From: Flavobacterium phragmitis
Lineage (GTDB): Bacteria > Bacteroidota > Bacteroidia > Flavobacteriales > Flavobacteriaceae
Direction of reading: 5' to 3'
DNA: 64,000 nt
Assembly: GCF_900112575.1 (NCBI RefSeq)
Contig: NZ_FOMH01000006.1
Location: 309,533 to 373,532 of the forward strand
Below, one piece after another: positions 10,135-19,094 of the stretch; within the stretch, counting starts at the first letter, position 1; each line of letters opens with the position of its first letter. The notes under the pieces were generated by a model, which saw only the letters and a program-made list of their open reading frames with translations, had not been told where the DNA came from and ran no database searches. The position numbers and the translations under genes are program-made.

Positions 10135-11796
10135 ATGAAAAAATACACTTTCCTTTTTTTATCTTTAGTATACTTAACAATGAGTTGTTCTGGCTCAAAA
10201 TCAGTTACAATGAATACTACTTCGAAAACACCTTTCGTTTGGGAAGGGGCAAATGTTTATTTTTTGCTTACAGATCGTTTTTACAACGGAGACAAATCAA
10301 ACGACGTCAACTTTAACCGAACCAAAACTCCGGGAAAATTACGCGGATTTGAAGGTGGTGACATCATCGGAATCACTAAAAAAATCGAATCAGGATATTT
10401 TGAAAAACTAGGAATAAATGCCATTTGGCTTACGCCGATTGTTGAGCAGATTCACGATGGCGTCGACGAAGGAACTGGATTGAGTTATGGTTTTCACGGT
10501 TATTGGGCAAAAGACTGGACGGCTTTAGATCCAAACTTCGGAACAAAAGAAGATTTGGCCAATCTAGTTAAAAAAGCACACGAAAAAGGAATCAGAATAA
10601 TTTTGGACGGCGTAATCAATCATACCGGACCAGTAACTCCAGAAGATCCTGTTTGGCCTTCTGACTGGGTAAGAACAGGCGTGGTTTGCGATTACAAATC
10701 GTTTGACAATACTACAATGTGTACCTTGGTTGATAATCTTCCGGATGTACGAACTGAAAGCAATCAGGAAGTACAATTACCTCCATTTTTAATTGAAAAA
10801 TGGAAAAAAGAAGGCCGTTACGAAAAAGAAATCGCCTCATTAGACGAATTTTTCAAAAGAACAAATTATCCAAGAACACCAAAATATTACATCATTAAAT
10901 GGCTTACAGATTATATTTTAGAATTTGGAATTGATGGTTACCGAGGAGATACTGTAAAACATACCGACGAAAACGTTTGGGCCGATTTCAAAAAAGAATG
11001 CGAATATGCTTTTGAAACTTGGAAAAAACATCACCCAATGCAGGTTTTAGACCAGAATCCGTTTTACACCATTGCCGAAGTTTACGGTTACGGCATCAGT
11101 GGCGGTCAAGATTATGATTTTGGAGATCGAAAAGTAAATTATTTCCAGAATGGCTTCAACAGCATGATCAATTTTGAATTCAAATGGAATGCTGGACAAA
11201 ACGATTATGAAGGTTTATTTTCGAAATATTCGAATCATTTAAATAATGACTTAAAAGGATATTCTGTCCTAAACTATATGTCTTCGCACGACGACGGACA
11301 GCCTTTTGATGCCAATCGAACAAAAAGCATTGAAACAGCTAATAAACTATTACTTTCTCCAGGAATGTCTCAGGTTTATTATGGAGATGAATCGGCAAGA
11401 TCTTTAGTTGTTGAAGGCACTCAGGGCGATGCCACTTTGCGTTCAAATATGAATTGGGATGATATTCAGAATAATCCTGAAACACAAAAAACACTTTTGC
11501 ATTGGCAGAAATTAGGGCAGTTTAGACGAAACCATCCTGCTGTTGGAGCTGGTGTTCATAAACTTATTAATCCGTATCCTTATACTTTTTCTAGAACGTT
11601 TACTCAAGGTAATTTTACAGATAAAGTTGTTATGGGGTTAGATCTACCAAAAGGTAAAAAAGAACTTCCGGTTGGCGACATCTTTCCAAACGGAACAAAA
11701 CTTAAAGACACTTATTCAAATCAAGAAGTTGAAGTTATTGATGGAAAAGTGATTATAGACAATGATTTTGATATTGTTTTACTGGAATTAATTTAA
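10135..11796 (+). CDS. GH13 alpha-amylase, lipoprotein
   Basis: A 553-residue protein with a lipoprotein signal (lipid-modified C18 in LTMSC), so it is membrane-anchored, probably in the outer membrane. The GH13 barrel has LDGVINHTGP (region I), GYRGDT with D272 (II), IAEVYG with E315 (III) and SSHDDG with D386 (IV); all three catalytic acids are present. It is likely an endo-acting amylase that begins starch or maltodextrin breakdown before the periplasmic enzymes. The start is chosen because it gives a complete lipoprotein signal; an overlapping reading frame at the 5' end is a shadow. A large nested hairpin follows the gene. Confidence 0.9.
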   Translation: MKKYTFLFLSLVYLTMSCSGSKSVTMNTTSKTPFVWEGANVYFLLTDRFYNGDKSNDVNFNRTKTPGKLRGFEGGDIIGITKKIESGYFEKLGINAIWLTPIVEQIHDGVDEGTGLSYGFHGYWAKDWTALDPNFGTKEDLANLVKKAHEKGIRIILDGVINHTGPVTPEDPVWPSDWVRTGVVCDYKSFDNTTMCTLVDNLPDVRTESNQEVQLPPFLIEKWKKEGRYEKEIASLDEFFKRTNYPRTPKYYIIKWLTDYILEFGIDGYRGDTVKHTDENVWADFKKECEYAFETWKKHHPMQVLDQNPFYTIAEVYGYGISGGQDYDFGDRKVNYFQNGFNSMINFEFKWNAGQNDYEGLFSKYSNHLNNDLKGYSVLNYMSSHDDGQPFDANRTKSIETANKLLLSPGMSQVYYGDESARSLVVEGTQGDATLRSNMNWDDIQNNPETQKTLLHWQKLGQFRRNHPAVGAGVHKLINPYPYTFSRTFTQGNFTDKVVMGLDLPKGKKELPVGDIFPNGTKLKDTYSNQEVEVIDGKVIIDNDFDIVLLELI

Positions 11797-12016
11797 CCGC
11801 AAAGTTTTTTTAGCCACAGATTATAAGGATTAAAAGGATTTTTTATTTCGCCACAAATTTCACAAATTTTCACAAATCTAAATATGATAAAAATAATTCG
11901 TGGAAATTTGTGAAATTCGTGGCAGATAAATCTGTGTTAATCCTTATAATCTGTGGCTAACTTTTTTGACAATCCTTGCGTGCTTTGTGTAAAACTTTGC
12001 GACCTTTGCGGTTAAA
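11797..12016. repeat. Three-layer nested palindrome
   Basis: Outer words CGCAAAGTTTT near 11798 and its complement AAAACTTTGCG (11992-12002) enclose AGCCACAGATTATAAGGATT (from 11811) and its complement (ending near 11958), which in turn enclose CGCCACAAATTTCACAAATT (from 11854) and its complement (ending near 11924). Each layer is a repeat word used alone elsewhere in the window. Confidence 0.8.
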
Positions 12017-12026
12017 CTCGCAATAC

Positions 12027-12704
12027 ATGCTAAAAATAGCTCACAGAGGTGCAAAAGCTTACGAACCTGAAAACACCTTACAAGCTTTTCAAAAAGCCTT
12101 AGACTTAAATTCAGATGGAATTGAACTCGATGTTCATTTGAGTTCGGATGGGCATATAATCGTAATTCACGACGAAACCATCGACAGAACAACCAACGGA
12201 AAAGGTCTTGTAAATGATTTTACTTTAGCAGAATTAAAATCATTTTTGATTGATGGAAAATATCAAATTCCAACGCTAAATGAAGTTTTCGATTTGGTTG
12301 ACAAAGAATGTCTTATCAATATTGAATTAAAAGGTTTAGGAACTGCCCCAAAAGTTGTCACATTAATTGAAGAATATATTGCAACAAAAGACTGGAAATA
12401 CGAGCATTTCATCATTTCAAGTTTTGATTGGAACATGTTAGAAGAAACATCAAAACTAAACTCAAATATCCCGATTGGTGTTTTAACAGAAGAAAATATT
12501 GACCTTGCTTTGGCTTTCGCCGAAAAAATAAAAGCAAAAGCCATTCATCCCGATTTTCAATTATTAAACGCTGAAAATGTAAGCGAAATGCAGAAAAAAG
12601 GTTTTCTAGTTTTACCGTGGACAGTAAACTCCGAAGAAGACATTCAAAAAGTAAAAAATTATCAAGTAAACGGAATTATCTCTGATAATCCAGACAAAAT
12701 ATAA
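12027..12704 (+). CDS. Glycerophosphodiester phosphodiesterase
   Basis: The start at 12027 (MLKIAHRG) is preferred over an upstream in-frame ATG because the family begins with the HRG motif and the upstream codons come from a repeat. The resulting protein has 225 residues. Motifs: H6-R7-G8, PENT with E15, ELDVH with E33 and D35, and H48-D49, the usual metal-binding and catalytic set of GDPD enzymes (PI-PLC-like TIM barrel). It hydrolyses glycerophosphodiesters to glycerol 3-phosphate and an alcohol. No signal peptide is seen, so it is probably cytoplasmic. It stands alone between two repeat-filled gaps. Confidence 0.92.
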   Translation: MLKIAHRGAKAYEPENTLQAFQKALDLNSDGIELDVHLSSDGHIIVIHDETIDRTTNGKGLVNDFTLAELKSFLIDGKYQIPTLNEVFDLVDKECLINIELKGLGTAPKVVTLIEEYIATKDWKYEHFIISSFDWNMLEETSKLNSNIPIGVLTEENIDLALAFAEKIKAKAIHPDFQLLNAENVSEMQKKGFLVLPWTVNSEEDIQKVKNYQVNGIISDNPDKI

Positions 12705-12710
12705 GAATAG

Positions 12711-12896
12711 CCACAGATTAAAAGGATTAACACAGATTTGTTTGCCACGAATTGCACGAATTTTCACAAATTTAAAAATGAATAAATTAATTCGTGAAAA
12801 TTCGTGTAATTCGTGGCTAAAGAAAAAATCCTTTAAATCCGTGTAATCTGTGGCAGAAAAAAAATTAGTGCCAATTCGTATAATTCGTGGCAACCC
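12711..12896. repeat. Nested palindrome (CACAGATT / CCACGAATT layers)
   Basis: GCCACAGATTAAAAGGATTA (from 12712) with ATCCGTGTAATCTGTGGC (ending 12854) enclose GCCACGAATTGCACGAATTT and its complement. A further half-copy (CCAATTCGTATAATTCGTGGC) follows at about 12871-12891, immediately before the next gene. Confidence 0.8.
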
Positions 12897-12904
12897 AAAA
12901 AAAT

Positions 12905-14113
12905 ATGATTAAAAATTTCGACATAATCATCGTTGGCGGAGGCGCAGCCGGTTTTTTTACCGCAATTAATATTGCAGAGAAAAATCCGAAACTGAAAATC
13001 GCCATTTTAGAAAGAGGAAAAGAAGTGCTTTCTAAAGTCCGCGTTTCCGGAGGCGGACGATGCAACGTTACGCACGCTTGCTTTGAACCAACCGAATTAG
13101 TAAAATTTTACCCTCGCGGAGAAAAAGAACTTCGTGGCCCATTTCACCAATTTTGTTCGGGTGATACAATTGAATGGTTTGAAAAACACGGCGTAGAATT
13201 AAAAATTGAAGAAGACGGCAGAATGTTTCCCGTTTCTAATTCGTCACAAACCATAATTGACTGTTTCCTTAAAGCAACTGAAAAATTAGGCATAAAAGTA
13301 TTGACGGGTCAAAGCGTTCAGTCGATTTTCAAAAAAGAAAATCATTGGAAAATAGATACACAAACTGATAATTATGCCACCGAAAAATTAGTAATGGCAA
13401 CAGGAAGCAATCCTAAAATATGGGAAATGCTTCAAGAGCAAGGACACGCCATTGTAAGCCCCGTTCCTTCCCTATTTACTTTCAACATCAAAGATTCCAG
13501 AATAAAAGAATTACCAGGTGTTGCGGCGCAAGTTTCAGTAAAAGTCAAAGACACCAAATTAGAATCGACAGGACCTTTATTAATTACACATTGGGGAATG
13601 AGTGGCCCAGCAATCTTAAAACTTTCAGCTTGGGGCGCAAGAATTCTGCACGACAAAAATTATCAATTTACCATTTTTGTGAATTGGCTAAATGATGTTG
13701 ATTTTGAAGATGCCGAAAAAATCCTAAAAGACTTAAAACAGGAACACGCTAAAAAAGCGGTTTCAAAAAAATCGCCTTTTGACTTTCCGAATCGTTTGTG
13801 GGAAAGTTTGGTTTTGGCTTCAGGAATTAATTCAGAAACGAAATGGGCAGATTTGTCTAAAACCCAATTGCAGAATCTAACTTCACAATTAACAAAAGCC
13901 GAATTTAAAGTCAACGGAAAAAGTACTTTCAAAGAAGAATTTGTAACCGCCGGCGGAATCGATTTAAAAGAAATCAATTTCAAAACCATGGAAAGCAAAA
14001 TTCACGAAAACCTTTATTTTGCTGGAGAGATTGTAAATATAGACGCTATTACAGGCGGATTTAATTTTCAGAATGCCTGGACAAGCGGGTTTATTCTGGC
14101 TCAAAATATTTAA
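12905..14113 (+). CDS. BaiN/RdsA-family NAD(P)/FAD-dependent oxidoreductase
   Basis: The start at 12905 is preferred because MIKNFDIIIVGGGAAG gives the normal N-terminal Rossmann fold; the earlier ATG at 12887 lies in a repeat. The protein has 402 residues. FAD-binding GGGAAG is at 11-16 and the HI0933/BaiN signature VSGGGRCNVTH at 48-58. The C-terminal segment FAGEIVNIDAITGGFNFQNA is the second conserved FAD contact of the family. The physiological substrate of this widespread family is uncertain. It is followed after 6 bases by a HAD phosphatase, suggesting cotranscription. Confidence 0.9.
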   Translation: MIKNFDIIIVGGGAAGFFTAINIAEKNPKLKIAILERGKEVLSKVRVSGGGRCNVTHACFEPTELVKFYPRGEKELRGPFHQFCSGDTIEWFEKHGVELKIEEDGRMFPVSNSSQTIIDCFLKATEKLGIKVLTGQSVQSIFKKENHWKIDTQTDNYATEKLVMATGSNPKIWEMLQEQGHAIVSPVPSLFTFNIKDSRIKELPGVAAQVSVKVKDTKLESTGPLLITHWGMSGPAILKLSAWGARILHDKNYQFTIFVNWLNDVDFEDAEKILKDLKQEHAKKAVSKKSPFDFPNRLWESLVLASGINSETKWADLSKTQLQNLTSQLTKAEFKVNGKSTFKEEFVTAGGIDLKEINFKTMESKIHENLYFAGEIVNIDAITGGFNFQNAWTSGFILAQNI

Positions 14114-14119
14114 TACAAA

Positions 14120-14767
14120 ATGAAATTTAAAGGAATTATTTTTGATTTAGACGGAACTTTAGTTAACTCATTACACGACATTTCAGATGCGATGAATAAA
14201 GTGCTTACTGCTCTAAATTATCCTACACATAGTTACGACACTTATCAATATTTTATCGGGAGCGGTTTACGAAATTTGGTAAGCAAAGCTTTACCCGCTG
14301 CAAACAGTTCTGATGATGAAATCGAAAGTTGTTTTGAATGCATGGTCGATGAATATACTAAAATCTGTACACTGAAAACAAAACCGTATGACGGAATTGT
14401 CGAACTGCTTGACAAACTGACTTCTCAAAACATCAAAATGGCGGTTTTCTCTAACAAAGCCGACGAGTTAACTAAGAAAATAGCTTATGAATTATTTCCT
14501 GAACAATTTGACGCAGCGATTGGTTTGAGCACGGAAGAACTGAAAAAACCAAATCCGTTTGAAGCGATTGAAATCAGTAAAAAATGGAATTTAAACCCAG
14601 AAGAAATTCTTTTCGTGGGCGATTCTGATATTGATATGAAAACGGCTTTAAACGCAAATATGTATCCGGTTGGGGTTACATGGGGCTACAGAACCGAAGA
14701 TGAATTGAAATCTAGTGGAGCAAAAGTGCTTATTAATAATGCTTTGGAACTGATTACTATTTTATAA
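14120..14767 (+). CDS. HAD-IA phosphatase, phosphoglycolate-phosphatase-like
   Basis: A 215-residue soluble enzyme. Motif I FDLDGTLVNS has nucleophile D9 and D11, motif II is S111 (FSNKAD), the lysine is K143 (KKPNPF) and motif IV is GDSDID (167-172). The C1 cap is about 15-85. This set fits the phosphoglycolate phosphatase (Gph) group of subfamily IA, but substrate choice in this group is hard to read from sequence. It follows the BaiN-type gene after 6 bases and is followed after 4 bases by a Crp-family regulator. Confidence 0.88.
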   Translation: MKFKGIIFDLDGTLVNSLHDISDAMNKVLTALNYPTHSYDTYQYFIGSGLRNLVSKALPAANSSDDEIESCFECMVDEYTKICTLKTKPYDGIVELLDKLTSQNIKMAVFSNKADELTKKIAYELFPEQFDAAIGLSTEELKKPNPFEAIEISKKWNLNPEEILFVGDSDIDMKTALNANMYPVGVTWGYRTEDELKSSGAKVLINNALELITIL

Positions 14768-14771
14768 AATC

Positions 14772-15344
14772 ATGAATCCTTCTTTAAAAAAACAAATACA
14801 AGCAATCACTTCGTTTTCTGAAAAAGAAATCCAAACGATAGATTCTTGTTTTGAATATGAAAGTTTTAAAGCGAAAGAATTACTTTCTTCAATGGGGAAA
14901 ATCAGCAACAAGATTTTCTTTATTGTTGAAGGTCTGGCTCGTATTTATTATCTAAAAGACGGAAAAGAAATTACCACTTATTTAAGCTGCGATGACGGTT
15001 TTATTGCTTCGTATTCCAGTTTCATTAATCAGTCTGTTTCTTTTGAAAATATTCAGTGTATTGAAGATTGCGAAGTCCTTTCGATTACTTTCGAAAAAAT
15101 GCAGTTTTTGTATAACGAAATTCCGAATTGGGAACGTGTTGGAAGAATTCTCGCCGAGCAGAATTACCTTTGTATGGCAGACAGGGTTTTAAAACTTCAA
15201 ATGATTCCTGCAAAAGAAAAATACCAGACATTTTTAGCATCGGCTCCAGCCAAAATAATACAGCGGACACCTCTAATTTATATCGCTTCTTTTCTCGGAA
15301 TTACACCAGAATCGCTGAGCAGAATTCGTCAGGATATTTCTTAA
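14772..15344 (+). CDS. Crp/Fnr-family transcriptional regulator
   Basis: A 190-residue protein with an N-terminal cyclic-nucleotide-binding-like beta roll (about 15-115, including LYSSMGKISNKIFFIVEGLAR-like strands) and a C-terminal region ending in the helix-turn-helix segment IASFLGITPESLSRIR (170-185). Length is normal for the compact Bacteroidota members of this family. The metallo-beta-lactamase-fold gene that follows after 52 bases is a likely target or partner, since the two are in the same direction with little space. The effector is unknown. Confidence 0.88.
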   Translation: MNPSLKKQIQAITSFSEKEIQTIDSCFEYESFKAKELLSSMGKISNKIFFIVEGLARIYYLKDGKEITTYLSCDDGFIASYSSFINQSVSFENIQCIEDCEVLSITFEKMQFLYNEIPNWERVGRILAEQNYLCMADRVLKLQMIPAKEKYQTFLASAPAKIIQRTPLIYIASFLGITPESLSRIRQDIS

Positions 15345-15396
15345 CATTTATCAAGTGAGTTGAAAAACGGAATTCAAATCTTTGCCAAAATAAAAC

Positions 15397-16080
15397 TTGA
15401 AAAAGATGAAGAATATCGCCAAAGACGTTTACCAAATTCCCTTATTTCCAAGAAATGCCATTAATTGTTACTTGATTGAAGATGTTTTAATTGATGCCGG
15501 AATTCGAAGTTCATCAAATACAATTTTTAAAGCAATTAAAGACAAAACCGTCAACAAACACGTCTTAACACACGCTCATGCTGATCATCAGGGAAGCAGT
15601 AAAACAATCTGCGAAACCCTAAATATTCCGCTTTTATGTAGTGAAGCTGAAAAAGAGTTTGCTGAAAGCGGTAATGTATTTACAGAATACCCAAATCCGA
15701 ATCATATTATTTCGAAATTTCAGAAAAACTTTTGGGCAGGGAAAGGACATTCAGTTGCTAAAACTTTAAAAGAAGGTGATCAAATTGGTGGATTTACGGT
15801 TATTGAAACTCCAGGACATTCGAGTGGTCATTTGTCTTTTTTCAGGGAAAAAGACGGCATTTTGATCGTTGGCGATGTGATGACCAATATGAATTTGCTG
15901 ACTACAAAAGTTGGTCTGCATGAACCTCCTCATTTATTTACTGCAGATCAGGAAATCAATAGAAAATCGATACTAAAATTAGCTTCCTTACAACCCAAAA
16001 TATTGTGTTTTGGCCACGGCCCAGTTTTAGTTAATACTGGTGAATTGGGGAAATTCAAAAACTCGATTCGGTTTAATTAA
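15397..16080 (+). CDS. MBL-fold metallo-hydrolase
   Basis: A 227-residue enzyme with the metallo-beta-lactamase motif HAHADH (59-64) for a dinuclear metal site, a further GHSSGH motif (near 137-142) and the metal-bridging aspartate in IVGDVMT. The C-terminal CFGHGP supplies the last histidine. Such short proteins include glyoxalase-II-like thioesterases and lactonases; the substrate cannot be told here. No signal peptide. A second start (MKNIAKD) lies three codons later. It probably belongs with the Crp-family regulator upstream. Confidence 0.85.
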   Translation: MKKMKNIAKDVYQIPLFPRNAINCYLIEDVLIDAGIRSSSNTIFKAIKDKTVNKHVLTHAHADHQGSSKTICETLNIPLLCSEAEKEFAESGNVFTEYPNPNHIISKFQKNFWAGKGHSVAKTLKEGDQIGGFTVIETPGHSSGHLSFFREKDGILIVGDVMTNMNLLTTKVGLHEPPHLFTADQEINRKSILKLASLQPKILCFGHGPVLVNTGELGKFKNSIRFN

Positions 16081-16153
16081 CAAGAATTTACAGATTCTGT
16101 AAGTTTTCATTAAGACTATTCTAATAATTTTACTCTCAACTAATCAATCCTAT

Positions 16154-16894
16154 ATGAGAGTAAAATTACTTACCACAATTTCTATTTTCACTTATCAATT
16201 TAGCGTTTCTCAAACCGAAAAAGCATTGAACGGAAAGGTTCTTTCGCAAAATATTCCACTCAACAAAGTCGAAGTAATCAATAAAACGGCCAAAACGAGT
16301 ACACGTACAAACGAACTCGGAGAATTCTCTATTTTGGTTCGCCCAAAAGATAGTCTGTTGTTTTTCTCCAAAGATTATTTCTTCAAAAGACTTAAAATTT
16401 CTCAGGAAAATATAGATCAAAACAACATCGTTGTGAATATGATTCTGAAACCTGAAGAATTGGATGAGGTCTTAATCACAACTATAAAATTCCCACACGT
16501 AGGTCCAGCTGCAGAAGTTTCAGATTCGATTGCATTACAGAGAGCATCTCGTGATTTACGAAAATATACGGGAGTTTATGACGGCACCATTTCAAATGGA
16601 ATGAATTTTGGCGCTATGGGAGCAGGCCTTTTAAGTTTGTTTAAAAAAGATGATAATGCCAATAAAAAACCTAAAAAGAAAACTCCTGAATTAGATTTCA
16701 AAACATTCGTGGAATCAACTTGTCCTTTAGATTTCTTTACGAAAGATTTAAAATTAAATCCTGATGAAAAAGCTCTTTTCCTAGACTTTTGTACAGCCGA
16801 TCCGCAATCGGAAATTATTCTGAAAAAGAAAAATTTACTTTATACAATGGATTTTTTGTTTGCCAAAAATGAAGAATTTAAGAAGCTGAAGTAG
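16154..16894 (+). CDS. Exported protein with carboxypeptidase-regulatory-like domain
   Basis: A 246-residue protein with an N-terminal signal-like hydrophobic segment (residues 1-19, ending FSVSQ). Residues about 25-100 form a CarboxypepD_reg-like beta domain (LNGKVLSQNIPLNKVEVINK..., then ...TRTNELGEFSILVRPKD), the module found at the start of TonB receptors and in surface proteins of Bacteroidota. The rest is lysine rich and not recognised. It has no plug or barrel, so it is not a receptor. Function is unknown; a periplasmic or envelope role is likely. It converges on the TspO gene. Confidence 0.75.
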   Translation: MRVKLLTTISIFTYQFSVSQTEKALNGKVLSQNIPLNKVEVINKTAKTSTRTNELGEFSILVRPKDSLLFFSKDYFFKRLKISQENIDQNNIVVNMILKPEELDEVLITTIKFPHVGPAAEVSDSIALQRASRDLRKYTGVYDGTISNGMNFGAMGAGLLSLFKKDDNANKKPKKKTPELDFKTFVESTCPLDFFTKDLKLNPDEKALFLDFCTADPQSEIILKKKNLLYTMDFLFAKNEEFKKLK

Positions 16895-16912
16895 CTCAAC
16901 TTGAAACAAAAC

Positions 16913-17389
16913 TTATTTATTCAACCACCAAATACTGGCATTTAAAACCGTTGCAAACGCTACCCAAGCTAAATACGGAATCAATAAATAACCCGATATT
17001 TTATTGATTTTAATGAACTTCAAATAGGTTTCATAAATCATCAGCCATAAAAGAGCAATTTCTATTAAAGCCAACATCGGATTTTTTAGTCCGAAGAATA
17101 AATAAGACCAAATCGCATTTAAAATCAATTGAATAATGAAGAATAATAATGCTTTCTTAACTTCTTCTGTCTGCTCTTTAATTTTATCCCAAACTAAAGC
17201 TGCTGCAACAGCCATAAAAATATAAAGCACTGTCCAAACTGGCATAAAAATCCAATTTGGCGGATTAAAAACTGGTTTTTCCAAATTAACATACCATGTC
17301 TCAATACTTGGTCTTGTAACCAAACTTGCAGAATACCCAACTGTTAAACAAATTACTAAAGCTATAGCGATTTTTACGAACTTATTCAT
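16913..17389 (-). CDS. TspO/MBR-family tryptophan-rich membrane protein
   Basis: The start at 17389 (MNKFVKIAIAL) is preferred to an ATG seven codons earlier because it places the first membrane helix normally. The 158-residue protein has five hydrophobic segments and the family motif NPPNWIFMPVWTVLY near residues 40-55. TspO proteins bind porphyrins and other ligands; the physiological role in Flavobacteria is unclear. It is transcribed toward the preceding gene on the other strand. Confidence 0.9.
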   Translation of the reverse strand: MNKFVKIAIALVICLTVGYSASLVTRPSIETWYVNLEKPVFNPPNWIFMPVWTVLYIFMAVAAALVWDKIKEQTEEVKKALLFFIIQLILNAIWSYLFFGLKNPMLALIEIALLWLMIYETYLKFIKINKISGYLLIPYLAWVAFATVLNASIWWLNK

Positions 17390-17474
17390 TTTATTACATT
17401 TTGAATTCAAAAATAGTTAAAAGAAAGGTTTAAACCATATAAGTGATAGAAGTTCATTTGAAGGATTCAATTCA

Positions 17475-17555
17475 GTGTCAAGCTGAACGGTCCCGAGGCT
17501 TCGGGAGAAGCCCTTTACAATTCATAAGCCTTCGACTCCGCTCAGGATGACAATC
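17475..17555. repeat. Mosaic intergenic repeat
   Basis: Words GTCAAGCTGAAC and CTTCGACTCCGCTCAGGATGAC (17530-17551) form a diverged inverted pair typical of the CGAGCGGAGTCGA family. Inside it is the 16-base near-palindrome TCCCGAGGCTTCGGGA (17491-17506), a variant of the TCCCGA...TCGGGA element found at three other places. Confidence 0.7.
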
Positions 17556-17628
17556 ATGTCAAAGTTCATTTTTAGTAAACCATACTTATAATTTCTTAAA
17601 TAACTTATATGGTGAAAAATGAAAAAGT

Positions 17629-17636
17629 TATCTTTG
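17629..17636 (+). promoter_or_regulatory. -7 promoter box for the mevalonate genes
   Basis: TATCTTTG matches the Bacteroidota TAnnTTTG box exactly, 17 bases before the start codon. No clear TTG box is seen at the expected distance. Confidence 0.45.
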
Positions 17637-17653
17637 CCAAAATTTTATAATTC

Positions 17654-18754
17654 ATGTTTACAGCAGCCGATTTTATTCCAAATAAATATACTTCAACAGT
17701 CGAAAACGGAAACTTTGAATGGAGCGCTCCCAGCAATATTGCATTAGTGAAATACTGGGGAAAAAAAGACAATCAGATTCCGGCAAATCCATCAGTAAGT
17801 TTTACTTTGAATAATTGCAAAACGATTACAAAATTAGGTTTTGAGAAAAGAGACGCTTCGACTCCGCTCAGCGTGACAAATGGTTTTTCTTTTGATTTAC
17901 TTTTTGAAGGACAACCGAAAGAAGATTTCAAACCAAAAATTCAGAAGTTTTTGGAAAGAGTTGAGGTTTATCTACCGTTTTTAAAGGATTATCATTTTAC
18001 GATTGATACTCAAAATACATTTCCGCATAGTTCTGGAATTGCTTCTTCGGCTTCTGGAATGGCGGCTCTAGCAATGAATTTTATGAGTTTGGAAAAACTG
18101 CTAAATCCAGAAATGACTGAGGAATATTTTTACCAAAAAGCATCTTTTCTTGCTCGTTTAGGTTCAGGAAGCGCTTGTAGAAGTGTAAAAGGGGAAGTCG
18201 TAGTTTGGGGAAATCAAACCAATATTAAAGGAAGCACTGACTTGTTTGGAGTGGAATTTCCATACGCAATTCACGAAAATTTCAAGAATTATCAAGATAC
18301 CATTTTATTGGTTGACAAAGGCGAAAAACAGGTTTCGAGCACAGTTGGACACGATTTGATGCACAATCATCCTTATGCAGAAAGACGTTTTGCGCAAGCG
18401 CATGAAAATCTGGATAAATTGATTGCCATTTTTGAAAGTGGAAACGTAGCAGAATTTATTAAAGTTGTGGAAAGTGAAGCTTTGACTTTACATGCTATGA
18501 TGATGACCTCAATGCCTTATTTTATTTTGATGAAACCAAACACGCTGCAAATCATAAACGCGATATGGAAATTTAGAAACGAAACCCAAATTCCAGTATG
18601 TTTTACACTTGATGCTGGAGCAAACGTGCATGTCCTTTATCCCGAAAACGTTACCGAAAAGGTGCTTCAATTTATTCAAGACGAATTAGTTGTATTTTGT
18701 CAGAATAGTCAATACATTTGCGACAAAATTGGAGAGGGAGCTATTGCATTATAA
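17654..18754 (+). CDS. mvaD: Diphosphomevalonate decarboxylase
   Basis: A 366-residue GHMP-superfamily enzyme of the mevalonate pathway: converts diphosphomevalonate to isopentenyl diphosphate with ATP. Motifs: APSNIALVKYWGK (25-37), the phosphate loop PHSSGIASSASGMAAL (124-139) and ARLGSGSACRSV. A mevalonate-kinase-like gene and a UbiA prenyltransferase lie downstream in the same direction. Unusual: residues 68-76 (ASTPLSVTN) are encoded by a 25-base intergenic-type repeat (17856-17880), inserted in a loop after the second beta strand; it keeps the frame and should not disturb the active site. Confidence 0.94.
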   Translation: MFTAADFIPNKYTSTVENGNFEWSAPSNIALVKYWGKKDNQIPANPSVSFTLNNCKTITKLGFEKRDASTPLSVTNGFSFDLLFEGQPKEDFKPKIQKFLERVEVYLPFLKDYHFTIDTQNTFPHSSGIASSASGMAALAMNFMSLEKLLNPEMTEEYFYQKASFLARLGSGSACRSVKGEVVVWGNQTNIKGSTDLFGVEFPYAIHENFKNYQDTILLVDKGEKQVSSTVGHDLMHNHPYAERRFAQAHENLDKLIAIFESGNVAEFIKVVESEALTLHAMMMTSMPYFILMKPNTLQIINAIWKFRNETQIPVCFTLDAGANVHVLYPENVTEKVLQFIQDELVVFCQNSQYICDKIGEGAIAL

Positions 18755-18799
18755 TTTTCCGTATCTTTATATTCATAATACATATTTTTAAGTCAGGAC

Positions 18800-19054
18800 A
18801 TGAATACTGCAACTATAAAACTTTACGATTTATTTAGAAAAGAACTTAATCTTGATGAGAGTAAGGCTAAAGAATTTGTCGAAGCTATTGACAGAACGAT
18901 CAGCGAAGAAATACGACAAGATAAAACCGAGATAGCTACTAAAGATTTTGTAAAAAAAGAAATTGTAGATGCTAAAAATGATATGATAAAATGGTTTGTT
19001 GGTCTATTTTTTGCTTTGGCAATGATGATTATTGGATTATACATAAAAGGCTAA
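18800..19054 (+). CDS. Small coiled-coil membrane protein (DUF1640-like)
   Basis: An 84-residue protein with a charged helical N-terminal part (about 1-62, heptad-like, with AKEFVEAIDRTISEEI and TEIATKDFVKKEIVDAK) and one C-terminal membrane segment (about 65-82). This is the arrangement of the DUF1640/CCDC90-like group of small bacterial proteins. Function is unknown. It lies between the decarboxylase and the mevalonate-kinase-like gene, in the same direction, so it may be cotranscribed, though no role in isoprenoid synthesis is evident. Confidence 0.75.
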   Translation: MNTATIKLYDLFRKELNLDESKAKEFVEAIDRTISEEIRQDKTEIATKDFVKKEIVDAKNDMIKWFVGLFFALAMMIIGLYIKG

Positions 19055-19094
19055 ACAAAACCCAAATAAAATAAAAAAAGACATAAAATAAATC

